Source of the DNA: Hyphomonas pacifica
GTDB lineage: Bacteria; Pseudomonadota; Alphaproteobacteria; Caulobacterales; Hyphomonadaceae
Direction of reading: 5' to 3'
Length of the DNA stretch: 57,470 nt
Assembly: GCF_000682675.1 (NCBI RefSeq)
Contig: NZ_AWFA01000015.1
Coordinates: 1-57,470, forward strand
A program made the position numbers and the translations under genes. Of the stretch, positions 27,035 through 35,300 are shown piece by piece; position 1 is the stretch's first letter; every line of letters begins with the position of its first letter. A model generated the notes under the pieces. That model worked only from the letters and a program-made list of their open reading frames with translations, had not been told where the DNA came from and did no database searches.

Positions 27035-27070
27035 TGATCAATGAATAAAATGTCAATCATTCACTGATCA
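27035..27070. promoter_or_regulatory. Operator-like inverted repeat upstream of the UrcA gene
   Basis: TGATCAATGAAT (27035-27046) and ATTCACTGATCA (27059-27070) form 12-bp arms with one mismatch around a 12-nt AT-rich spacer. A TTGACA hexamer on the minus strand lies at 27051-27056. The region separates the UrcA gene from the divergent acyl-CoA dehydrogenase, so a repressor here could govern either. Size and symmetry fit a dimeric helix-turn-helix regulator such as TetR or MarR. Confidence 0.5.
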
Positions 27071-27182
27071 TTTTTTTCGAATCCTCTTGCCCCGGCGGAA
27101 CAAATTGCTGTGGCCCGTCGGCTCGCTATTGTAGCGGCAGAAACAGGATGACCGGGCAAACCCGGCTCAGGAGGAGAGGAAG

Positions 27183-28523
27183 ATGGATTTCAATATTCCG
27201 CAGGATATCGCCGACTATCTGAAAGTGCTGGACCAGTTCATTGAGGACGAGATCAAGCCGCTGGAACAGCAGGATGATAATATCCGCTTCTTTGATCATC
27301 GCCGCGAATGGGCCCGCACCGATTTTGACAATGACGGCCTGCCGCGCCCGGAATGGGAGGCGCTGCTGAAGGAAGCCAAGCGCCGTGCCGATGCTGCCGG
27401 CCATCTGCGCTATGCCCTGCCGGAAGAGTTTGGGGGGCAGAATGGCTCCAATCTCGGCATGGCCATTATCCGTGAGCATTTTGCCAGAAAGGGCCTAGGC
27501 CTGCATAATGATTTGCAGAACGAACATTCGATTGTCGGCAACTTTCCGCAAATCCTGATGCTGAGAGACTTTGCGCGCCCCGACCAGAAACACCTCGCCA
27601 CCGCTGCGCTGGAGGGCAAGTTCCTGGCCTGTTTCGGCCTGACCGAGCCGGACCATGGCTCTGACGCGACGCATATGGAAACGCGCGCCGTGCGCCACAA
27701 GAAAGACGGCAAGGATGGCTGGCTGATCAATGGCGAGAAGATGTGGATTACCGGCATGCATGTCGCGACGCACATCATGCTGTTCTGCCGCACAAGTGGA
27801 GAGGATGGCGATGCCCGCGGCATCACTTGCCTGATCATCCCGGCCGACGATCCGGGTGTGATCATCGAAGAATATATGTGGACCTTCAACATGCCGACGG
27901 ACCATCCGCGGCTGACAATCAAGGATGTCTGGGTGTCGGAAGATGCCGTCTTCGGCCCGCCGGAAGGGGGCCTCGCCCTGGCCCAGCACTTCGTCCATGA
28001 AAACCGCATTCGCCAGGCCGCCAGCTCTGTCGGCGCAGCCATGTATTGCATTGATGAGAGCGTGAAATATGCCCGCGAGCGCAAGCCCTTCGGCAAGGCG
28101 CTGGCGACCAATCAGGCGATCCAGTTCCCGCTAGTGGAGCTGGCGACCGAGGCTGAAATGCTTCGCCTGCTGATCTTCAAGACGGCCTGGGAAATGGACC
28201 AGATGTCAAAGCCGGACGTGGCCATCCATCTCTCCGACAAGGTCTCGATGTGCAACTACCGGGCAAACCGCCTCTGCTGCAACGCGGCCGACCGGGCGAT
28301 GCAGGTGCATGGCGGCATGGGCTATTCCCGGCACAAACCGTTTGAGCACATCTATCGCCATCACCGCCGCTATCGCATCACGGAAGGCTCTGAAGAGATC
28401 CAGATGCGCAAGGTTGCTGGGCATCTCTTCGGCTTCATGGGCCCCGGCAAACACGGCCAGTCCAAAGGTGAAAAAGACTCCAAAGGCAAAAGCACCGAAC
28501 CCACCGATTTCGCGGTGCGGTGA
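27183..28523 (+). CDS. Acyl-CoA dehydrogenase (ACAD10/11-like)
   Basis: FAD-dependent acyl-CoA dehydrogenase (446 aa) oxidising acyl-CoA to the trans-2-enoyl form. It has the helical N-terminal domain, CFGLTEPDHGSDA and EKMWITGM in the beta domain, and RKPFGKALATNQAIQF plus MQVHGGMGY in the C-terminal domain. The closing RITEGSEEIQMRKVAG holds the glutamate that usually acts as base. The form resembles the ACAD10/11 group that handles long or branched chains. A GGAGAGGA site precedes the ATG. The C-terminal 30 residues are lysine-rich and probably disordered. No other beta-oxidation gene is adjacent. Confidence 0.92.
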   Translation: MDFNIPQDIADYLKVLDQFIEDEIKPLEQQDDNIRFFDHRREWARTDFDNDGLPRPEWEALLKEAKRRADAAGHLRYALPEEFGGQNGSNLGMAIIREHFARKGLGLHNDLQNEHSIVGNFPQILMLRDFARPDQKHLATAALEGKFLACFGLTEPDHGSDATHMETRAVRHKKDGKDGWLINGEKMWITGMHVATHIMLFCRTSGEDGDARGITCLIIPADDPGVIIEEYMWTFNMPTDHPRLTIKDVWVSEDAVFGPPEGGLALAQHFVHENRIRQAASSVGAAMYCIDESVKYARERKPFGKALATNQAIQFPLVELATEAEMLRLLIFKTAWEMDQMSKPDVAIHLSDKVSMCNYRANRLCCNAADRAMQVHGGMGYSRHKPFEHIYRHHRRYRITEGSEEIQMRKVAGHLFGFMGPGKHGQSKGEKDSKGKSTEPTDFAVR

Positions 28524-28528
28524 ATCCC

Positions 28529-29434
28529 TCAGTGCTTGAAGCACTCCTTGCGATGCCATTCCAAAAAGGCTGGGTGAGGGCGTTGTTTGGGATCAGCAGG
28601 AACGCTTGCTTTCCGGGTTGGAGACATCATGCTCCATACCCGGTCCGCATCGTTCACTTGCCGCGAAACCTGAATGTCGTAATTATCCGAAAGCGTGATC
28701 AGCCCGCGATCAAACATCCAATGAATGGTGCCTGATAAGGCAATACCATTCTGGATGTGATCCGGCCCGTCATGTTCAACCGGTTTAATATGCGCGGCCT
28801 GAACCTCGGCTCTGCCCTTGCCGTTGATAAACTGCATTCCGGTAAAAGCGCATCTTTTGTCGTATGCGTGAATGACCGCGTTGCGGAATATCTTTTTCCT
28901 GACGGGGCGCGTGATGATTTGCTGAAATCGTTCGCGTTCTTCCCCAAAGACAAACGGTGCTGGACCTTCCCGAAAGCCATCATGAGGGAGATCCTCATCG
29001 TCTTCGTCGAACCTTGGAAGCTCCTCATTAAGAGGATTGCCCTTGTAGCAAATTCTATAGAAGTCTTCGTCCGATATCTCCCGCACAGCAGACTGTGCGT
29101 AGCCTGTCGGCTTGTTTGTTCCGGTGGCTAGTCGGGACTCCATAAACTTGGTGCCGTCTCGATAGGGAACGAACTTCTCAAAGCCTAAATAGCTGCCATG
29201 CTCCATATAGGCGAAAAATAGACCTTCCTGATTTGGGTCGGGTAGTACATGTGTGACTTTTGCGATGGCGTTGTAACCAGAGGAGCCCTTACCTCCGCGA
29301 AGCTCATTATAGACAATCCAGTCTCCGACTGTTTGCTCTACCGTGCGCAGATATCGCGCTGGGAAATGATACCTTTCATGGGGGAGGTCATCATAAATGG
29401 AGCCCGGTCTGTGTAGAAATACGCCCTTGGCCAT
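28529..29434 (-). CDS. HNH endonuclease with N-terminal PUA/EVE-like domain (candidate modification-dependent restriction enzyme)
   Basis: 301-residue standalone nuclease. The C-terminal half holds an HNH (beta-beta-alpha-metal) motif: DKRCAFTG, then AAHIKPVEHDGPD, then NGIALSGTIHWMFDRG. All three key residues (H, N, H) are present. The N-terminal half reads like a PUA-superfamily reader (YHFPARYL, then VGDWIVYNE, then GYNAIAKVTHVLPDP, FFAYMEHGSYLGF), similar in layout to EVE-HNH enzymes that cut DNA carrying modified cytosine. The start at 29434 has GGGAAGG 6 nt upstream; the open frame reaches 29494. By eye its base composition is more AT-rich than its neighbours, suggesting transfer. No methylase gene is adjacent. 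The reader assignment is inference; the nuclease is clear. Confidence 0.75.
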   Translation of the reverse strand: MAKGVFLHRPGSIYDDLPHERYHFPARYLRTVEQTVGDWIVYNELRGGKGSSGYNAIAKVTHVLPDPNQEGLFFAYMEHGSYLGFEKFVPYRDGTKFMESRLATGTNKPTGYAQSAVREISDEDFYRICYKGNPLNEELPRFDEDDEDLPHDGFREGPAPFVFGEERERFQQIITRPVRKKIFRNAVIHAYDKRCAFTGMQFINGKGRAEVQAAHIKPVEHDGPDHIQNGIALSGTIHWMFDRGLITLSDNYDIQVSRQVNDADRVWSMMSPTRKASVPADPKQRPHPAFLEWHRKECFKH

Positions 29435-29600
29435 TTGAGCCTTCCCTAATGAATCAACAGGGCGACAGTTTGGCCAGGTAATTCCAAAGATCAATCTCTA
29501 CGAATTTTCCCCTCGTGCGCGAATGGTTAATCGGGCGGTAACTATCGTTAGGCATTTCTCGTCTGATCCAGATTGAAACAGGCGGGAAGGGAGACGGGAG

Positions 29601-31292
29601 ATGTCTCTGCTCGAACGGGTTATTCGCGGCCACCGGTGCCGCTCTACGCATCATTATATTGCGATGGATGCCCTGTCGCTGATCGCAACCGATGATGCGG
29701 AGATGTGGAAGGATTTGTTCCTCGTCCACCATGAGCATTTGCTGGCCGGGGCGAAAGCGCCGGACTCGACCTTCAAGGATTTCAAGAACCACGTCCTGCA
29801 TATCTCCGAGGGCGAATGGGGCGGCGCGCCGGGCAAGGCGATGGAATGGTACGCCAATTCGGTTGACCATCTGCGCAAGAAACAATGGAGCAAGGCCGCC
29901 TATGCCCTCGGCGTGCTGAGCCATTACTACGCCGATCCGATCCAGCCCTTCCATACGGGGCAGACGGAGGAAGAGGGTGCCATCCACCGCGCCGTGGAAT
30001 GGAGTATTGCGAAATCGCGTGACAAGATTGACGGCCGGATCGCCACGATCGGCTATCCGGATGTTCCGGTGCCGGACGGCATCGGCTTTGTGGCGGACAT
30101 GGTGCGCAATGGCGCGCGCCTGTCGCATGAGCACTACCAGACCTTCATTGACCATTATGATCTCGACGCCGGCGTCAAAGATCCGCCCAGCGGTCTTGAT
30201 GAAACCATGTTCGACGCCATCGTCGATCTGGTCGCCTATGCCACGGCCGGGTTCGGCGCTATCCTGACCCGCGCTATTCGCGAGGCTGCCGTCAGCGCGC
30301 CGAAGACCCATCTCACCCTGCAAGGCTATATTGAGACGCTGGATATTCCGATCCGCTGGGTTACGGCGAAGCTGTCCGATGCCGCCGACAGGCACACGGT
30401 CACGCGCATGTACAAGGAATTCCAGAAAACAGGAAAAGTCATCCGTACCCTGCCGGAAGATGACAAGGTGATCCGCAAGCTGCACGCAAAACAGGTGCTG
30501 CGCACGCCGCTGAAAGAACTTAACAAGCAGGAGATTGGCCCGATCGGCTCGAAGAACAAGGCCGTCGAGGAGCGCCTGCTGACCCAGCTGATAGAGGACG
30601 AGGCAAAGCTGAACGTCGCCGAAGAGACCGCAGAAGATGTAGGTGCCGCAGAGTCTGAGGCCGAAGAAATCCTTCTGGATCAACCGATCATGGAAGAAAC
30701 TGCAGAAGAAGTCGAGGCCGAGTCTGAAGAGCCGGAAGAGGTGCCCGCGCCGAAGAAACAGGCCCCGCCCAAGGCTGAAGAGGTTCTGTTTGAACCGGAG
30801 GAGGCGAACGCCGAAACGCAGGCACCCACCTCTGAGGAAGACTATGATGACGAGAGCGGAGATATCGCCCGTCGCAGCCGCATCACGCGTGACTCCCCCG
30901 TCGTGGAAGCGCCGAGCATTGGCAAGAAAACCGCCAAGCGACTTGGCCGCGCCGGTATCACTACGGTCGGCGATCTGCTGGATTGCGATCCGGAAGAAAC
31001 CGTTTTCCTGCTGGATGTTGCCTATATCGATGTCGACACGCTGAATGACTGGAAAGACCAGACCATCCTGATGATGGAGGTGCCGGGCCTGCGCGTGCAT
31101 GATGCGCAAATCCTGGTCGGTGCAGGTATCCGCAACCGCGCCGAACTGGCCGAGGCACCGGCGCGCACGCTGTTCATGCTGGCCAGCGAATTCCTTCAGA
31201 CCCCGGAAGGGGACCGCGTGATCCGCGATGACGACTATCTTGCCGAAGAAGAAGTCAATGGGTGGATCGAGATGGCCAAAACGGCCGCCTAG
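29601..31292 (+). CDS. Zinc-dependent phospholipase C-fold domain fused to DUF4332 helix-hairpin-helix domain
   Basis: 563 residues in three parts. Residues about 1-240 match the zinc-dependent phospholipase C/P1-nuclease fold: HRCRSTHHYIAMDA, HHEHLLAG with APD, NHVLH, then SHYYADPIQPFH, whose H-x3-D-x5-H spacing equals the known zinc ligands, and AIHRAVE, giving H-x3-E. Residues about 330-430 are an acidic, proline-containing linker. The last 130 residues are DUF4332 (SIGKKTAKRLGRAGITTVGDLL, VPGLRVHDAQILVGAGI), a paired helix-hairpin-helix fold like that in DNA-binding and radical-SAM proteins. No signal peptide is present, so unlike secreted phospholipases it should act in the cytosol. Substrate unknown. 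Confidence 0.8.
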   Translation: MSLLERVIRGHRCRSTHHYIAMDALSLIATDDAEMWKDLFLVHHEHLLAGAKAPDSTFKDFKNHVLHISEGEWGGAPGKAMEWYANSVDHLRKKQWSKAAYALGVLSHYYADPIQPFHTGQTEEEGAIHRAVEWSIAKSRDKIDGRIATIGYPDVPVPDGIGFVADMVRNGARLSHEHYQTFIDHYDLDAGVKDPPSGLDETMFDAIVDLVAYATAGFGAILTRAIREAAVSAPKTHLTLQGYIETLDIPIRWVTAKLSDAADRHTVTRMYKEFQKTGKVIRTLPEDDKVIRKLHAKQVLRTPLKELNKQEIGPIGSKNKAVEERLLTQLIEDEAKLNVAEETAEDVGAAESEAEEILLDQPIMEETAEEVEAESEEPEEVPAPKKQAPPKAEEVLFEPEEANAETQAPTSEEDYDDESGDIARRSRITRDSPVVEAPSIGKKTAKRLGRAGITTVGDLLDCDPEETVFLLDVAYIDVDTLNDWKDQTILMMEVPGLRVHDAQILVGAGIRNRAELAEAPARTLFMLASEFLQTPEGDRVIRDDDYLAEEEVNGWIEMAKTAA

Positions 31293-31322
31293 CCCTGCCA
31301 GGCGGCCGGTTCAGGTCTTCGC

Positions 31323-32687
31323 CTAAAGACGTTCGAACTCCGCCGTGAAGTGGCGCATCATGGGCGGCTCCTTCACGATTTTCAGGCCGCGGATGTCATC
31401 CTTGCGTTTCGCCAGTTCCTCAAACACTTCGACGATATAGTCCGCATGCGACTGGGTATAGACGCGACGCGGCATGGCGAGGCGCACCAGGTCCATTCGG
31501 GCCGGCTCCTCGCTGCCATCCGGCTTGCGCCCGAACATTACCGTGCCGATCTCGCAGCCACGAATACCGCCCTCTTCATACAGGGCGCAGGCTAGCGCAT
31601 GGCCCGGATATTCCAGCGGTGGAATGTGCGCCAGCCATTCGCGCGCATCCACGAACACGGCATGGCCGCCTGCGGGCTTCATCACCGGCACGCCCATTTC
31701 GTCCAGCCGCTCGGCGATATAGGCATTCGTCCGTACCCGGTAGCGTAGATAGTCCTCGTCCACAATTTCGGTCAGGCCCTGCGCAATGGCGTCCAGATCC
31801 CGGCCGGCAAGGCCGCCATAGGTGGGGAAGCCCTCGGTCTGGATCAGGCGCGTGCGGGCCTGCTCGGCCAGGGTGTCATCATTCAGCGCCAGCCAGCCGC
31901 CAATATTGGCGAAAGCATCTTTCTTGGCGCTCATCGTCATGCCGTCGGCCACGCGGAATGTGTCGCGCACGATGTCCTTGATGGAACGGTCCTGCTGGCC
32001 ATGCTCGCGCAGCTTGATGAACCAGGCATTCTCCGCAAAGCGGCAGCCATCAATGAAGAAGGGCTTGCCATGCGCATGGGCAATCTCTGCCGCGCCGCGA
32101 ATATTCTCCAGGCTGACCGGCTGTCCGCCGCCAGCATTGTTCGTGATTGTCATCATCACGCAAGGCACTGCGTCGCCGCGCTTCGTCATCAGGCGTTCCA
32201 GCTCGGCAAGGTCCATATTGCCCTTGAACGGGTGGTCCAGGGACGGGATCTTGCCCTCTGCAATGGGCAGGTCCAGCGCCTCGGCACCCGCGGCCTCGAT
32301 GTTACCGCGTGTTGTATCGAAATGCGTGTTGGAGGGGATGACCAGGCCGGGCTTTGCGATCAGGGAGAACAGCAAATGCTCTGCGGCGCGGCCCTGGTGG
32401 GCGGGAATGATATGCTTGAAATCCATCAGGTCACGCACAGCCGCTTCAAAGCGGTAAAAGCTCGGCGCGCCGGCATAGCTTTCATCGCCGGTCATCATGG
32501 CGCCCCATTGCGCCGCGCTCATGGCCGAGGTTCCGCTGTCTGTCAGCAGGTCAATCAGCACATCATCCGAGTGCAGTTTGAAGAGATTGTAGCCCGCTTG
32601 TTTCAGCAGGCGTTCGCGCTCCTCGCGCGTCGTCATGCGGATCGGTTCGACCGATTTGATGCGGAAAGGTTCGATAATGGTTTTCAT
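31323..32687 (-). CDS. tnaA: Tryptophanase (PLP-dependent tryptophan indole-lyase)
   Basis: Cleaves L-tryptophan to indole, pyruvate and ammonia. The 454 residues align throughout with E. coli TnaA: LTDSGT, HQGRAAEH, FDTTRGN, TNNAGGGQPVS, RFAEN, MSAKKDA (Schiff-base lysine, 255 or 256), EGFPTYGGL. Residues that separate tryptophanase from tyrosine phenol-lyase favour tryptophanase: Asp124 in FDTTRG (Thr in the lyase), Ile in GCEIG (Arg in the lyase) and His446 in MRHFTA (Phe in the lyase). The ATG at 32687 has AGGAG 8 nt before it. No TnaC-like leader with a tryptophan codon was found, and no tnaB permease is adjacent. Beta-eliminating activity on cysteine is also possible. Confidence 0.92.
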   Translation of the reverse strand: MKTIIEPFRIKSVEPIRMTTREERERLLKQAGYNLFKLHSDDVLIDLLTDSGTSAMSAAQWGAMMTGDESYAGAPSFYRFEAAVRDLMDFKHIIPAHQGRAAEHLLFSLIAKPGLVIPSNTHFDTTRGNIEAAGAEALDLPIAEGKIPSLDHPFKGNMDLAELERLMTKRGDAVPCVMMTITNNAGGGQPVSLENIRGAAEIAHAHGKPFFIDGCRFAENAWFIKLREHGQQDRSIKDIVRDTFRVADGMTMSAKKDAFANIGGWLALNDDTLAEQARTRLIQTEGFPTYGGLAGRDLDAIAQGLTEIVDEDYLRYRVRTNAYIAERLDEMGVPVMKPAGGHAVFVDAREWLAHIPPLEYPGHALACALYEEGGIRGCEIGTVMFGRKPDGSEEPARMDLVRLAMPRRVYTQSHADYIVEVFEELAKRKDDIRGLKIVKEPPMMRHFTAEFERL

Positions 32688-32866
32688 GTCTGGCACTCCT
32701 GGCTCTGCAAGGTCCTGGAGATTGCCGTCAACGGGCGCACACACAGGACTTATCCTGCGCCGCGGTTGCCTCATCATGGGGATAAGACCGCGCTCAGCGC
32801 CTGTTGTGAGGCCTGTGCCATATCATGCGAATATTATTCCGCGCAAGATCGGGAATTGCTGAGGTG

Positions 32867-33373
32867 TCAGTCCTCGAACGGACCGGCCAGCGCCTTGTCC
32901 ATCGCCAGCAGGGATGCGCCGAAGATCAGCAGGTTCACACCGGCCAGTGTGCCCACGGCCCAGGTCGCGCTGCTGGGCAGTCCGATCAGGATGAACAGAC
33001 CAGCCAACAGGCCAAGCAGGCCGGATATCACCAGCATGCCCTTGCCGCTGCCTTGCAGGTGGTTGCTGCTAAGTGCCAGAGCCAGCTGCACGATGCCCTG
33101 CGCCAGGAAGGACACGCCAAGAACAATCGCGAAGGAGACAAGCCCGATCATCGGGAAGACCAGCAGCGCGATACCGCCTGCGAAATACAGCAGTGCCAGC
33201 AGCAGATGGTGCAGCTTGCCATCCAGGCTGGGGCGCCATGCCCACCAGAAATGAACCACGCCGCCAATGATGATCAGATAGGCGAGAATGAAATTGTAGG
33301 AGAGGCCCGCAATGAAGGGGAAGAGGATCGCCAGAGCGCCCAGAATGAGAAAGATAATGCCTGCAGTCTTCAT
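32867..33373 (-). CDS. HdeD/DUF308 family membrane protein
   Basis: 168-residue integral membrane protein with about six hydrophobic segments in the repeated pattern of DUF308 (IIFLILGALAILFPFIAGL, then LLLALLYFAGGIALLVFP, GMLVISGLLGLLAGLFIL). E. coli HdeD lies in the acid-resistance island, and its mechanism is unknown. It ends in a short acidic tail. It is separated from the tryptophanase gene by about 180 nt, in which I see no gene and no convincing terminator. Confidence 0.85.
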   Translation of the reverse strand: MKTAGIIFLILGALAILFPFIAGLSYNFILAYLIIIGGVVHFWWAWRPSLDGKLHHLLLALLYFAGGIALLVFPMIGLVSFAIVLGVSFLAQGIVQLALALSSNHLQGSGKGMLVISGLLGLLAGLFILIGLPSSATWAVGTLAGVNLLIFGASLLAMDKALAGPFED

Positions 33374-33441
33374 GGGGGTCAGCCTTCCATTGGTCTCCTG
33401 TCAGACAGCATATAGGGAGGTAATTGCGTCAAACCAGACCG

Positions 33442-34419
33442 TTATCCCCGCGGATTGAGGCCTGCGGCAACATAAATGCTGTCGATCGCAGACATGTTAC
33501 CAACCGCGTCGGCGCCCCCGGTCAGCGGTGCGGCGCGTCCGCGCATCACATTCAGCACATGGCCTAGCTGGTGATCATAGGTTGTGCTGGATGGAACGCT
33601 CTCCACGCGGGTCTTGCCCATATGATGGATGGTGATCTCATGGCCCAGCTGCGGATGGACGGGATTGGTCATCTCGATGGAGCCATCAGCGCATTCCGCC
33701 CGCAGGAAAGTTTGACGTGTCACGCCGGGGGCCATGCTGGTCTGGATCTTCGCCTGCACGCCGCCCGGAAAGCCCAGCTGAGCTTTCATGCTGAGGTCCA
33801 CGCCATCCCGTTCGCAGACAGCCTCGGCTGACAGGACGCGCGGCTCGGTCCCGGCCAGGGTACGGACCATGTGGACGGGGTAACAGCCGAGATCCATCAG
33901 GGCACCGCCGCCCAGCTCCAGCGTGTGGCGCAGTTCTCCCTCGCGATACGGGATCTCGACATCAAAAATGCCCTCCAGCGTGTGCAGCGCGCCCAGCTCT
34001 TCCCGGCGGATAATGTCCAGCACTAACTGGAAGGCGGGGTGAAAGCGATAGTGGAAGGCCTCGATCAGGGTCTGTCCAGTGCGGTGGGCGGCCGTAACCA
34101 TATTAACGGCTTCGGGCGTGTTCATCGCAAATGGCTTCTCGCACAGCACCGCCTTGCCGGCTTCCAGCGCGGCAATGGTTAGATCAGCATGGCGGTGCGG
34201 GGGCAGGGCGTTATAGACCAGGTCCACATCCTCGCGCTCGACCAGTGCCAGATAGTCGGTTTCGGTCGCAGGAATTCCGTATTGCCCGGCATATGCCTTG
34301 GCCCGTTCCCCATCTCGGGCGGCCACGGCGGTAATCGTGCAATCCTCGCGCCGTGAGACTGGCTCAATCATCGCCTTAGGCCCGATCTTAGCGGCTCCGA
34401 GTATCCCGATACGGATCAT
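33442..34419 (-). CDS. Gfo/Idh/MocA family NAD(P)-dependent oxidoreductase
   Basis: 325-residue sugar-type dehydrogenase. The N-terminal Rossmann domain has GILGAAKIGPKAM and the family motif CEKPFA with the proposed catalytic lysine. The C-terminal domain (GALMDLGCYPVHMVRTLAG) has the GGGxLxDxGxH-like motif in modified form. Substrates in this family range from myo-inositol to bacterial cell-wall sugars, and none can be chosen. The ATG at 34419 has AAGGA 8 nt upstream; one extra codon (TTG) is open before it. A 200-nt divergent promoter region separates it from the small helical protein gene. Confidence 0.9.
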   Translation of the reverse strand: MIRIGILGAAKIGPKAMIEPVSRREDCTITAVAARDGERAKAYAGQYGIPATETDYLALVEREDVDLVYNALPPHRHADLTIAALEAGKAVLCEKPFAMNTPEAVNMVTAAHRTGQTLIEAFHYRFHPAFQLVLDIIRREELGALHTLEGIFDVEIPYREGELRHTLELGGGALMDLGCYPVHMVRTLAGTEPRVLSAEAVCERDGVDLSMKAQLGFPGGVQAKIQTSMAPGVTRQTFLRAECADGSIEMTNPVHPQLGHEITIHHMGKTRVESVPSSTTYDHQLGHVLNVMRGRAAPLTGGADAVGNMSAIDSIYVAAGLNPRG

Positions 34420-34626
34420 CAAATTGTTCCTTTTTGCGTCTGTCTGGTAACCGGCCTGTGGATAACAAGTAAACAGATCCGGCCTTTTTGTTTACCCGGC
34501 CCTAACGGCTCTTAACACTAATGGCTTCAAACGGTGCTTCCATGCCCCTCTATGGTAACGAAGCGGTAAGCACAACAGGGGTTAATAAAGCATCTGAAGC
34601 CGTTAATCCTGGGAGTGCTTTCGCAC

Positions 34627-35049
34627 ATGTTGACTGAAATTACTGCGCACCTCGCCACACATAACGGCCTTTCGCAGGAAACCGCAAAGCGTGCCCTCGG
34701 CATTGTTCTGAATGCGGCAGAGCGTCAGGAGTCTCCATTTGCGCTGGCCATGTTCAAGACAATTCCCGGCGCGCGGGCCCTGTCTGCCCGTATCGGCAGC
34801 GACATTGGCGCGCCGACCGGCACGATTGCCCGCATGATCGAGCAGACCCCCGGCGGCAAGCGTCTCGTGGCCCAGTCCATGATTAGCGAACTGCACGGCT
34901 TGGGCCTGGATCACAAGGCCATCGGCCAGCTGCTGCCCGCGATCTCTTCCTATATGGAACAATATCACGGCCTGACAGGCTTTGGCCATCTGGGAGACCT
35001 GATCGGCTCTGACCTGGATGCAGAGGCAGCCGCTGCGCAAGCGGCCTGA
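34627..35049 (+). CDS. Small helical protein, unknown function
   Basis: 140 residues predicted as mostly alpha-helical, with no signal peptide or membrane segment. Patterns include LSQETAKRALGIVLNAAERQ, then GARALSARIGSDIGAPTGTI, then LGLDHKAIGQLLPAISSYMEQYHG. The order LSxxxAxxAxGIVLxxA resembles the start of DUF2780/DUF937-like helical families, but I do not claim membership. GTG at 34615 is also open; GGGAG at 34611-34615 lies 11 nt before the ATG at 34627. It ends in a strong terminator, so it is a single-gene unit. Confidence 0.65.
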   Translation: MLTEITAHLATHNGLSQETAKRALGIVLNAAERQESPFALAMFKTIPGARALSARIGSDIGAPTGTIARMIEQTPGGKRLVAQSMISELHGLGLDHKAIGQLLPAISSYMEQYHGLTGFGHLGDLIGSDLDAEAAAAQAA

Positions 35050-35075
35050 TGCCCGCCCCCAAGACTATATGAGCA

Positions 35076-35099
35076 AGCCGCCTTTCGGGGCGGCTTTTT
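35076..35099 (+). terminator. Intrinsic terminator of the small helical protein gene
   Basis: AGCCGCC (35076-35082) pairs with GGCGGCT (35089-35095) around a TTTCGG loop, followed by a T-run to 35099. It lies 26 nt past the stop codon. Confidence 0.88.
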
Positions 35100-35245
35100 C
35101 ATGTCTGCAGAAGAATTTTCAGGTAGAGTGAACCAATCGCCTGGTCACTGCGTAACAGTTGTGACCTGTAGATTTCATTCCTAACCGCTGAAATGTGCGG
35201 GTCGACAGACGGGGGCCGGGTCTGCTTGTCGGGTCCGGCCCTTTT
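35100..35245 (+). ncRNA. Candidate small RNA between two terminators
   Basis: No coding region belongs here, yet a second terminator-like hairpin ends the stretch (GGGCCGG at 35213-35219 with CCGGCCC at 35235-35241, then TTTT). The preceding gene already stops at its own terminator at 35099, so the second hairpin implies a separate short transcript, with a promoter perhaps near 35140-35185. The boundaries and existence are inferred from the terminator alone. Alternatively the hairpin is a leader structure of the following small gene at 35301. Confidence 0.3.
35213..35245 (+). terminator. Orphan terminator-like hairpin
   Basis: Seven G/C pairs (GGGCCGG with CCGGCCC) with a 15-nt loop followed by TTTTC. 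It lies upstream of the start at 35301, not behind a recognised gene. Confidence 0.6.
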
Positions 35246-35300
35246 CATTTGGCCTCAGCCTGTCTATGTCGGATGTCGATTATCAAAAGGGCTGGCGGAC

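Noticed and set aside
29454..31109. 551-codon open frame on the minus strand opposite the PLC-DUF4332 gene
   Set aside because: It mirrors the codon structure of a well-recognised plus-strand protein with intact motifs, has no recognisable domain and no ribosome-binding site.
32688..32866. TnaC-like leader peptide before tryptophanase
   Set aside because: The only in-frame upstream extension lacks a tryptophan codon, and no short frame with Trp-Pro features was seen.
32001..33254. 417-codon plus-strand frame across tnaA and the HdeD gene
   Set aside because: It crosses two recognised minus-strand genes and their intergenic gap, and its translation shows no known pattern.
34498..34530. Possible CtrA-binding site (CTAACGGCTCTTAAC)
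   Set aside because: The spacing between half sites is 6 rather than 7 for TTAA-N7-TTAA and one half is imperfect, so I do not call it.
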